Source of the DNA: Alphaproteobacteria bacterium
GTDB taxonomy: Bacteria; Pseudomonadota; Alphaproteobacteria; Caulobacterales; Caulobacteraceae
Direction: 5' to 3'
Assembly (NCBI GenBank): GCA_018895795.1
Contig: JAHINZ010000302.1
Location: 1 to 16,365, forward strand
DNA length: 16,365 bases
Below the pieces are notes generated by a model. The model had not been told where the DNA came from. It did no database searches and saw nothing but the letters and a program-made list of their open reading frames with translations. A program made the position numbers and the translations under genes. Position 1 is the first letter of the stretch. Each line of letters begins with the position of its first letter. Of the stretch, positions 8,035-13,959 are shown one piece after another.

Positions 8035-8195
8035 GGTCTTCTTGCTCGACCGCCAGACGGACAAGACCGCCGGACCGTCGGTCCCTTATCGATACATCGC
8101 GTTTCGCATAGGCGGGAGGCCGCTGTCCACATAGGGAGGATTACTTAGCTTTAAGAAATCGCCCCTTCATCGCCCGATCCGATCGTCCGGCGCCG

Positions 8196-9092
8196 TCAGT
8201 TCAGATCGCTCAACTTGCCGCGCAGCATCTGGATCACGGCCGAGAAATCCTTGCCGCCAAAGCCGTTGGCGTCAAACAGGGCGTACAACGCCTCGGCCTG
8301 AGCGCCCATCGGCGTGGAGGCGCCCGCCTTGGCGGCGGCCTCCTGGGCCAGCTTCAGATCCTTCAGCATCATCGCCGTGGCGAACCCGCCCTCATAGTGG
8401 CGATCGGCCGGGGTCTGGGGCCCAACGCCCGGCACGGGGCAATAGGTCGAGACCGACCAGCACTGGCCCGACGACTTGCTGGCGATCTCGAAGAAGCGGT
8501 CGGCGGCCAGGCCCAGCTTCTCGGCCAAGGCGAAGGCCTCGCAGGTTCCCAGCATCGAGACGCCCAGCAGCATGTTGTTGCAGATCTTGGCCGCCTGCCC
8601 CGCCCCGTGCGCGCCGGCGTGGATGGTCACCCGCGACATCGGCGCCAGGGCGGCCTCGACGGCCGCGAAGTCGGCGGCGTCGCACCCGACCATGAAGGCC
8701 AGGGTCCCGGCCTCGGCGGCCATGATCCCGCCCGACACCGGCGCATCGGCGAAGCGGAAGCCGGCTTGCGTCGCCTGCTGGGCCACGGCGCGGGCGCTGT
8801 CGACATCGATCGTCGAACAATCCAGCAACAGGGCGGATTGGGGCGCGGCCGCCAGGATCTGCTCGCCATAGACCGATCGCACGTGCGGGCCGGCGGGCAG
8901 CATGGTGATCACCACCTCGGCGTCCGCCACCGCCTCGGCGACCGAGCTCGCCGCCTGGCAACCGCCCGCGACCGCCCGCTCGACCGCGGGGGCCGAAAGG
9001 TCGAACGCCCTGACCTGGTGTTGCGCCTTGGCCTGGTTGGCGGCCATGCCGCCGCCCATATTGCCCAGGCCGATGAAGGCGATGCGGGTCAT
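8196..9092 (-). CDS. mmsB: 3-hydroxyisobutyrate dehydrogenase
   Basis: NAD-dependent enzyme that oxidises 3-hydroxyisobutyrate to methylmalonate semialdehyde in valine degradation. The 298-residue length is typical. The Rossmann fingerprint IAFIGLGNMGGGMAAN is at residues 4-19. The substrate-binding signature DAPVSGGIMAAEAGTLAFMV is at 117-136. The catalytic segment GAGQAAKICNNMLLG places Lys169 as catalytic base with Asn173 nearby, and MMLKDLKLA (241-249) carries the conserved Lys244-Asp245 pair. The KICNNM and GTCEAFALAEKLGL blocks favour HIBADH over related tartronate semialdehyde or glyoxylate reductases. GGGAG lies nine bases upstream of the ATG at 9092. It shares the minus strand with the hydrolase and acyl-CoA dehydrogenase of the same pathway but is separated from them by the methyltransferase-like gene and two repeat elements. 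Confidence 0.95.
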   Translation of the reverse strand: MTRIAFIGLGNMGGGMAANQAKAQHQVRAFDLSAPAVERAVAGGCQAASSVAEAVADAEVVITMLPAGPHVRSVYGEQILAAAPQSALLLDCSTIDVDSARAVAQQATQAGFRFADAPVSGGIMAAEAGTLAFMVGCDAADFAAVEAALAPMSRVTIHAGAHGAGQAAKICNNMLLGVSMLGTCEAFALAEKLGLAADRFFEIASKSSGQCWSVSTYCPVPGVGPQTPADRHYEGGFATAMMLKDLKLAQEAAAKAGASTPMGAQAEALYALFDANGFGGKDFSAVIQMLRGKLSDLN

Positions 9093-9149
9093 GGTGTCGC
9101 TCCCAAATGCGAACCGCGCCTCATGGGCGCGGTTCTTATTCCTTCAAAA

Positions 9150-9262
9150 CTGTCATCCCGGGCGGACCCCGGCGAAAGCCGTGGGAAGAGCCGGGACCGC
9201 AGCAGACTCAGAGCTTCCGGCGATCCCGGCTCGGCGCGCTGCGCGCTTGGCCGGGATGACAG
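9150..9262. repeat. 113-bp nested palindromic intergenic element
   Basis: Outer 12-bp perfect inverted repeats CTGTCATCCCGG (9150-9161) and CCGGGATGACAG (9251-9262) enclose inner 9-bp repeats GAGCCGGGA (9188-9196) and TCCCGGCTC (9224-9232), with a GCGCGC-T-GCGCGC dyad near 9235. The whole can fold into one long interrupted stem. GTCATCCCGG-type ends are characteristic of dispersed palindromic repeats in alphaproteobacterial genomes. It fills the gap between the mmsB start and the stop of the methyltransferase-like gene and might act as a terminator or mRNA stabiliser; copy number cannot be seen from here. Confidence 0.75.
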
Positions 9263-9272
9263 GATTTATGGA

Positions 9273-10082
9273 CTAGCGCGCGCCGGCCGGCTTTCGGAAC
9301 TTGTAGACGAACTGGTCGGTCTTGCCGCGGATCGACGGGTCGAAGACGCTGACGTCCCGTTTATCGGCGGGATTGCGCAGGACGCGGCTCTCGCCTTCGA
9401 AGACGAAGCCCGCCGCGGTCACTTCGGACTTCACCACCGCCGAGTCGATCCGATGCAGGGTCTCGGTGTCGCGCAGCCCCGAACCCGCCGGCGCCGCGTG
9501 ATCGATGATCACGAAAACGCCGCCGGGCTTGAGCGAGCGGAAGACGGCCTTGTTGACGGCCGACAGGTCGGCCGGGCCCATGAACTTGTCGTGCATGTCG
9601 TGATAGTTCTGGGCCGTGAACACCAGGTCCAGCTTCTCGGGCGCCGAGAACTTCGGCAGGGTGTCGAGGATCACCATCACATTGGCATAGGCCGGATCGC
9701 GGGCGATGGCGTTCACCGCCGGCTCGCGATTGGCCAGCTTGGTCAGCTCGTCAGGCACATAGGCATAGACCTTGCCCCGGGGGCCGACGGCCTTGGCGAA
9801 GAGCCGCGTGAAATAGCCCCCGCCCGGGATGAGATCCGCCACCTTGGCGCCGGTCCTGGCGCCCGCGAAGGTCAGGATCTCGGCCGGCATGCGATCGGCG
9901 TCACGCACCATGTCGGCGGCCGGGCGCGCCGGATCGGCGATCGCGGCGGCGATATTGGCTGGAATGGCGGCGGCGACATGACCTGAAGGCGGCGGGGGCG
10001 GCGGCGGCGGCGGTCCCATGGGCGTCGTGGCGCAGGCGGCGAGGCCTAGCACGGCGACGAGACTGAGAAGCGGCTTACGCAT
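9273..10082 (-). CDS. Putative lipoprotein with class I SAM-methyltransferase fold
   Basis: A 269-residue protein. Residues 1-17 are a lipoprotein signal, MRKPLLSLVAVLGLAAC, with lipobox LAAC and Cys17 as the lipidated residue. A run of nine prolines follows (24-32). The rest resembles class I methyltransferases. The segment GAKVADLIPGGGYFTRLFA fits the glycine-rich SAM loop, KVYAYVPDE the acidic end of strand 2, LDLVFTAQNYHDM strand 4, and LKPGGVFVIIDH the post-strand motif (KPGG). The order and spacing fit the fold, but a SAM enzyme outside the cytoplasm is hard to explain, since SAM is not known to be available there. It may be a non-enzymatic derivative. GGAAGGA precedes the ATG at 10082. 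The 29-bp tandem repeat lies just upstream. Function and substrate unknown. Confidence 0.85.
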   Translation of the reverse strand: MRKPLLSLVAVLGLAACATTPMGPPPPPPPPPSGHVAAAIPANIAAAIADPARPAADMVRDADRMPAEILTFAGARTGAKVADLIPGGGYFTRLFAKAVGPRGKVYAYVPDELTKLANREPAVNAIARDPAYANVMVILDTLPKFSAPEKLDLVFTAQNYHDMHDKFMGPADLSAVNKAVFRSLKPGGVFVIIDHAAPAGSGLRDTETLHRIDSAVVKSEVTAAGFVFEGESRVLRNPADKRDVSVFDPSIRGKTDQFVYKFRKPAGAR

Positions 10083-10107
10083 GGCATTCCTTCCGAACCG
10101 GGGCGTG

Positions 10108-10165
10108 TTCTTGTTGCGCGCACGTTAGCGCACGACTTCTTGTTGCGCGCACTTTAGCGCACGAC
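10108..10165. repeat. 29-bp unit duplicated in tandem
   Basis: Two adjacent 29-bp copies (10108-10136 and 10137-10165) differ at one base (G at 10124, T at 10153). Each contains TTGCGCGCAC followed by TTAGCGCAC and a small dyad, TGCGC-N8-GCGCA. They fill most of the 88-bp gap between the hydrolase stop and the methyltransferase-like start, ending 25 bp before that start codon on the minus strand. They could be tandem operators, paired weak terminator stems or a recent slippage duplication. Confidence 0.8.
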
Positions 10166-10170
10166 GTCCG

Positions 10171-11223
10171 CTACGTCAGCGGCGTCCATTCCTCTTGCGG
10201 CGGCAAAGGCGCAAAAATATCGTCTAGCGACGCCTCGCTCACCCCCGCCAGGCTGTCGGGCGACCAGCGCGGGGCGTTGTCCTTGTCGATGATCACCGCC
10301 CGGACGCCCTCCAGAAAATCGTGCATCCGCACGACACGGGCGCCGATCCGGTACTCCATGGCCATGTGCTCGGCGAAGTCCTCGGCCACCGCGCCCAACT
10401 CCAGTTGCCGGAAGGCGACCTTCAGGGTCTGGGGCGACTTGGTCTTCAGGACCGCCAGCTGGGCCTTGCCCCAATCGCTGGAATCCATCGCCAGAAACTC
10501 GAAGATCTGCTCGACGCTGTCGCCGACGAACAGCCGGTTGAGATCCTGCTCGATGCTGGCCAAGGGGGCCTTGCCGGCGTCGGCGCGGAAGGTCTTGAGG
10601 ATCTCGTCGATGCGGCGGTGATCGGCCGTGATGGCCTTTTTCAGCCCCTCGATCGCGCCGAATTCGACGAAATGGGTGGCGATCCCCAGGCGCAGGCAGT
10701 CCGCGCCCTTGATCCGCGCCCCGGTCAGGGCCAGCCACAGCCCCGCCTTGCCCGGAAGACGCGGCAGATACCAGCCGCCGCCCACGTCGGGGAACAGGCC
10801 GATGCCGGTCTCGGGCATGGCGAAGGTCGTGCGTTCGGTGGCGATCCGATAGTGGGCGGGCATCGAGATCCCGACGCCGCCGCCCATCACCACCCCGTCC
10901 ATGATCGCCACCACAGGGCGGTCATAGGTGAACAGCAGATGGTTCAGCCGATACTCGGTGTGAAAGAACCGGCGCGCGGCGACGCCGTCCCCCGCCCCGC
11001 TTTCGGCCAGCATGCGGATGTCGCCGCCGGCGCAGAAGCCGCGCTCGCCGGTGTGGTCGATCATCACCATGTCGATCTCGGGATCGGCCTGCCACTTCAG
11101 CAGGGTCTCGATCATCGTCTCGCACATGCCCAGAGTCAGGGCGTGCAGCGCCTTGGGCCGGTTCAAGGTGATGCGGCCGACGTTTTTATGAACGCGAACA
11201 ATGATCTCGGCGGGGTCGTTCAT
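10171..11223 (-). CDS. 3-hydroxyisobutyryl-CoA hydrolase (enoyl-CoA hydratase/isomerase superfamily)
   Basis: Hydrolyses 3-hydroxyisobutyryl-CoA to free 3-hydroxyisobutyrate in valine breakdown, the step just before MmsB. The 350-residue length fits HIBCH, longer than the roughly 260 of plain enoyl-CoA hydratases. The crotonase oxyanion segments are GFCAGGDIRML (62-72) and IMDGVVMGGGVGIS (107-120). MPETGIGLFPDVGGGWYLPR carries the catalytic acids, Glu138 and Asp146 by family alignment. The C-terminal block DFLEGVRAVIIDKDNAPRW is the HIBCH hallmark and distinguishes it from other crotonases. The ATG at 11221-11223 overlaps the stop of the histidine phosphatase as ATGA, implying coupled translation. 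The next gene on the strand is the lipoprotein-type methyltransferase, beyond the tandem repeat. Confidence 0.94.
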   Translation of the reverse strand: MNDPAEIIVRVHKNVGRITLNRPKALHALTLGMCETMIETLLKWQADPEIDMVMIDHTGERGFCAGGDIRMLAESGAGDGVAARRFFHTEYRLNHLLFTYDRPVVAIMDGVVMGGGVGISMPAHYRIATERTTFAMPETGIGLFPDVGGGWYLPRLPGKAGLWLALTGARIKGADCLRLGIATHFVEFGAIEGLKKAITADHRRIDEILKTFRADAGKAPLASIEQDLNRLFVGDSVEQIFEFLAMDSSDWGKAQLAVLKTKSPQTLKVAFRQLELGAVAEDFAEHMAMEYRIGARVVRMHDFLEGVRAVIIDKDNAPRWSPDSLAGVSEASLDDIFAPLPPQEEWTPLT

Positions 11224-11831
11224 GCTTGTTCCTTGGCGGGTTCCTCAACGGGTTCACAGTCCAGGCGGGCGATCTGGCCGGCGCTGAGGCGATAAAGGGC
11301 GTCCTGCGGCACGTCCTGGGCCAGGGTGGCTTCGCGCGACAGCCCGGCATAGGCGCCCCGCAGTAGTCGACCCGCGATGCCGTGGCTGACCACGATCAGC
11401 CGCCGCTCGGGTTCGGCCGCCTGCGCGCCCAGCCAGTCGGACACCCGGGCCATGACCTGCTCATAGGTCTCGCCGCCCGGCGCCGTAAAGAACCATTCCG
11501 GACTCTCGAAGGCCTCGGGACGCTCGCGCCGCACATCGGCATAGAGACGCCCCTCCCACTCGCCGACCGTCAGCTCCATCAGCCGGTCGTCGAACGCGAC
11601 CTCCAGGCCAAGCCTGTCGGCGATCGCTTTGGCGGTGTCCCGCGCCCGGCGCAACGGACTGGCGACGATCCGCCAGTCGGCCGACGGCTCGCGCGCGGTC
11701 AGGTCGTGCAACAGGTCAGCCATGGCGGCGGCCTGCAGACGCCCCAGCGGCGTCAGGTCGGCCTCGGCCTGTCCCTGCAGACGATGCGCGCGGTTCCACT
11801 CGGTCTGGCCGTGGCGGCAAAGGTACAGCAT
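11220..11831 (-). CDS. Histidine phosphatase family protein (phosphoglycerate mutase-like)
   Basis: A 203-residue member of the branch-1 histidine phosphatase superfamily. The N-terminal LCRHGQTEWN gives the phosphorylated His7. SPLRRARDTA (59-67) provides the second arginine, MELTVGEWEG (85-94) the acid residue, Glu86, and IVVSHGIAGRLLRG the second catalytic histidine, His150. Length and motifs suit a cofactor-type mutase or small-molecule phosphatase. The substrate cannot be read from sequence, and an alpha-ribazole phosphatase or broad phosphatase role is as likely as a mutase. The ATG at 11831 lies eight bases after the VapC stop, and the 3' end overlaps the hydrolase gene by four bases, so this gene is wedged between a toxin gene and a valine-catabolism gene in one probable transcript. 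No dedicated promoter is visible. Confidence 0.92.
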   Translation of the reverse strand: MLYLCRHGQTEWNRAHRLQGQAEADLTPLGRLQAAAMADLLHDLTAREPSADWRIVASPLRRARDTAKAIADRLGLEVAFDDRLMELTVGEWEGRLYADVRRERPEAFESPEWFFTAPGGETYEQVMARVSDWLGAQAAEPERRLIVVSHGIAGRLLRGAYAGLSREATLAQDVPQDALYRLSAGQIARLDCEPVEEPAKEQA

Positions 11832-11839
11832 TCAGTTTG

Positions 11840-12253
11840 TCATCTCAGGTCAAAACACTCGACGCCCGCTGCGCGGGCGGCCGACAGCAGGGCTGCATCG
11901 CGTGAGGCAAGAGGCCAGCCCCGGTCAAGGGCCAGCGCGAAATAGGCGGCGTCGAAAAGGCTGAGACGCGCCGCGCGCGCTAGGACGGCGAGCCTGTCCA
12001 GCTCGAAGACCGGCGGGCTGAGCCGCACAACCAAGTCATGGTAGATCGCCAGGGCCTCATCATACTCACCTGCCGCCAACACACCCCGGCGATCCAGGGC
12101 CAGAAGAACGTTGCGGACCTCCCACGCGAAGATATCAGGCGCTTCGAAGATCAAGTCGTTGCTTTGGTCCAACAGCGCCGCCGCGGCGGGCGTGGCTTGT
12201 GTCGGCAGGATCCAAGCCAAAGCCGCCGAGGCGTCCAGAACGACGGTACTCAC
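11840..12253 (-). CDS. vapC: PIN-domain toxin, VapC family
   Basis: Probable Mg-dependent ribonuclease toxin of a type II toxin-antitoxin pair. Starting at GTG 12251-12253, the 137-residue protein reads (M)STVVLDASAALAWILP. All four acidic PIN positions are present: Asp7 (VLDASA), Glu45 (FAWEVRNVL), Asp101 (SLFDAAYFALA) and Asp119 (LASRDAALL). The GTG start overlaps the antitoxin stop as GTGA (12250-12253), the usual coupling in such pairs. An ATG at 12281-12283 in the same frame would add ten residues inside the antitoxin gene and break the family start, so I reject it. RNA target unknown. The module looks intact rather than decayed. Confidence 0.9.
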   Translation of the reverse strand: MSTVVLDASAALAWILPTQATPAAAALLDQSNDLIFEAPDIFAWEVRNVLLALDRRGVLAAGEYDEALAIYHDLVVRLSPPVFELDRLAVLARAARLSLFDAAYFALALDRGWPLASRDAALLSAARAAGVECFDLR

Positions 12254-12522
12254 CGACGCGCGTCGTCCTTCAGCGCTTCCCACGTTAGGCCTTCAGCGTC
12301 TGGATTAGCCGCCGCGATCCGCTCACGAAGCGCCTGAAAGCGTTCGGTAAGCTCCGCCGCCGAGGCCCTTCGCGGCGCCGGCCCACTGGCCTCGCTCGCC
12401 GGACACAGTCTGGCCACCGCCCGCCCATGCCGGGTGATGGTCACCGTCTCGCCGTCCTTCTCGATGGCGTCGAGCAAGGCCGACAGATGGGTCTTGGCTT
12501 CGAGCACGCCGACTTCACGCAT
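12250..12522 (-). CDS. Antitoxin of the Phd/YefM type
   Basis: A 90-residue antitoxin partner for the downstream PIN toxin. The N-terminal MREVGVLEAKTHLSALLDAI, continuing through a KDGETVTITRHGRAVARL segment, is the Phd/YefM DNA-binding and dimerisation fold (about residues 1-45). The region after about residue 50 (RRASAAELTERFQALRERIA, then a short acidic helix) is the part expected to wrap the toxin. It starts at ATG 12522 and ends in a GTGA overlap with vapC. A perfect 20-bp palindrome lies 14-33 bp upstream and is a natural autoregulatory operator. The acyl-CoA dehydrogenase gene ends 47 bp upstream on the same strand, so read-through from that gene is possible. Confidence 0.9.
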   Translation of the reverse strand: MREVGVLEAKTHLSALLDAIEKDGETVTITRHGRAVARLCPASEASGPAPRRASAAELTERFQALRERIAAANPDAEGLTWEALKDDARR

Positions 12523-12535
12523 GGGAAGATCTCAT

Positions 12536-12555
12536 TCTGACCAGTTATGGTCAGA
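12536..12555 (-). promoter_or_regulatory. 20-bp palindromic operator of the toxin-antitoxin module
   Basis: TCTGACCA (12536-12543) and TGGTCAGA (12548-12555) are perfect eight-base arms around GTTA. The palindrome sits just upstream of the antitoxin start, where Phd/YefM-type antitoxins bind to repress their own operon. The centre reads CCATAACT on the minus strand, a possible -10-like core, so bound antitoxin could block the promoter. Promoter assignment is tentative. Confidence 0.7.
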
Positions 12556-12569
12556 CTAACACGACCATC

Positions 12570-13709
12570 TCACGGCCGGAACATCTCGCGCGCTATGATC
12601 ACCCGCATGATCTCGTTGGCGCCTTCCAGGATCTGGTGCACCCGCAGATCGCGGACGATGCGCTCCAGCGGATAGTCCTGCAGATAGCCGTAGCCGCCGT
12701 GCAGTTGCAGCGCGTCATTGGCCACCTGGAAGCCGGCGTCGGTGGCGAAGCGCTTGGCCATGGCGCAGAACTTGGTCGCCTGCGGGTCCTTGTTGTCCAG
12801 CGCATGGGCCGCGCGGCGCACCATCAGCCGGGCCGCCTCCAGCTCGGTGGCCATATCGGCCAGCTTGAACTGCAGGGCCTGGAAGTCCTTCAGCGGCTTG
12901 CCGAACTGCTTGCGGGTCTCCAGATGGGCCTTGGCGGTGTCCAGGGCCAACTGCGCGCCGCCCAGCGAGCAGGAGGCGATGTTCAGTCGCCCGCCGTCCA
13001 GGCCCATCATGGCGAAGCGGAAGCCCTCGCCTTCTTCGCCGATGCGGTTGGCGACCGGCACGCGGCAGTCGTCGAAGTTCACGGCCGCCGTCGGCTGGGA
13101 GTTCCAACCCATCTTGCGCTCATTGGCCCCGAAGCTGAGGCCTGGCGTCCCCTTCTCGACCACGAAGGCCGAGACGCCCTTGGCCCCGTCGCCGCCGGTG
13201 CGGGCCATCACCACATAGACGTCCGAAACACCGCCGCCCGAGATGAAGGCCTTGCCGCCGTTCAGCACATATTGGTCGCCGTCCAGCCGCGCCGTCGTGC
13301 GCATATGGGCCGCGTCCGAGCCCGCGCCCGGCTCGGTCAGGCAATAGCTGGCGATCAGGTCCATGGTGGTCAGACGCGGCAGATAACGCTGGCGCAGCTC
13401 ATCGGACCCGAACCGATCGATCATCCACGAGGCCATGTTGTGGATCGTCAAATAGGCCGCCGTCGAGACGTCGCCATAGCTGAGCGCCTCGAAGATGATC
13501 GAGGCGTCGAGGCGCGACAGGCCCGTGCCGCCGACGTCTTCCTGCACATAGATGCCGGCGAAACCCAGAGCGGCGGCCTGGCGCAAGACGTCGACCGGGA
13601 AATGCCGCTTTTCGTCCCATTCGGCCGAATGCGGGGCAAGCTGTCCCTCGGCAAAGGCGCGCGCGGCGTCCTGTATGGCCAGCTGATCGGCGCTGAGTGC
13701 GAAATCCAT
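12570..13709 (-). CDS. Acyl-CoA dehydrogenase, probably isobutyryl-CoA dehydrogenase
   Basis: FAD-dependent dehydrogenase that introduces an alpha-beta double bond into an acyl-CoA and passes electrons to ETF. The 379-residue length is typical. MDFALSADQLAIQDAARAFA opens the N-terminal helical domain. YCLTEPGAGSDAA (122-134) and KAFISGGG form the flavin/substrate region. ETRKQFGKPL (264-273) and QLHGGYGYLQDYPLERIVRD are the C-terminal signatures. HQILEGANEIMR carries the likely catalytic Glu362, the position used by short and branched-chain enzymes. Assignment to isobutyryl-CoA rests on overall resemblance to that subgroup and on the hydrolase and MmsB encoded downstream; another short/branched-chain acyl-CoA is possible. 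GGGAGGA precedes the ATG at 13709. It diverges from the flavin monooxygenase across a 250-bp gap holding a FixK-type box. Confidence 0.9.
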   Translation of the reverse strand: MDFALSADQLAIQDAARAFAEGQLAPHSAEWDEKRHFPVDVLRQAAALGFAGIYVQEDVGGTGLSRLDASIIFEALSYGDVSTAAYLTIHNMASWMIDRFGSDELRQRYLPRLTTMDLIASYCLTEPGAGSDAAHMRTTARLDGDQYVLNGGKAFISGGGVSDVYVVMARTGGDGAKGVSAFVVEKGTPGLSFGANERKMGWNSQPTAAVNFDDCRVPVANRIGEEGEGFRFAMMGLDGGRLNIASCSLGGAQLALDTAKAHLETRKQFGKPLKDFQALQFKLADMATELEAARLMVRRAAHALDNKDPQATKFCAMAKRFATDAGFQVANDALQLHGGYGYLQDYPLERIVRDLRVHQILEGANEIMRVIIAREMFRP

Positions 13710-13838
13710 GCGCGATATCCTCCCATGCGAGGCAGAACCATCCTCGCTCTTCGTTGGCCGACGAGGTGCCGCGCCCCACCGCCGTTGTCAATTAGCATGC
13801 CCCATCGCCCCGAGGGCGCGCTCGAAATCAGAAACCGC

Positions 13839-13852
13839 TTGATCCGCATCAA
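13839..13852 (+). promoter_or_regulatory. Exact FNR/FixK-type box upstream of the flavin monooxygenase
   Basis: TTGATCCGCATCAA is a second perfect TTGAT-N4-ATCAA. On the plus strand a -10-like TACAGT (13874-13879) follows after 21 bp, which puts the box centre near -41 of a predicted start around 13886. That is the class II activator position. The box is 107 bp from the monooxygenase start and 129 bp from the acyl-CoA dehydrogenase start, and no comparable -10 is seen toward the latter. The remainder of 13710-13959 shows no gene I can support. Confidence 0.6.
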
Positions 13853-13959
13853 ACAGAAGGCCAGCTTCAAGTTTACAGTGATTAGTTAGACGCCCGAAAG
13901 AGGCGTTTGGGACGGAAACACGACGAGGCCAAAGGGTCCGTCGCGCCTGGGAGGGCCAG

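Noticed and set aside
8035..8064. Longer HemA starting at TTG 8062-8064
   Set aside because: Ten extra residues have no family similarity, and the ATG at 8034 gives the normal HemA start.
8140..8154. CtrA-like site ATTA-N7-TTAA upstream of hemA
   Set aside because: The left half matches TTAA at only two of four bases, and partial matches of this kind are common by chance.
10108..10165. Possible CRISPR array
   Set aside because: Only two copies, directly adjacent with no spacers, and no cas genes nearby.
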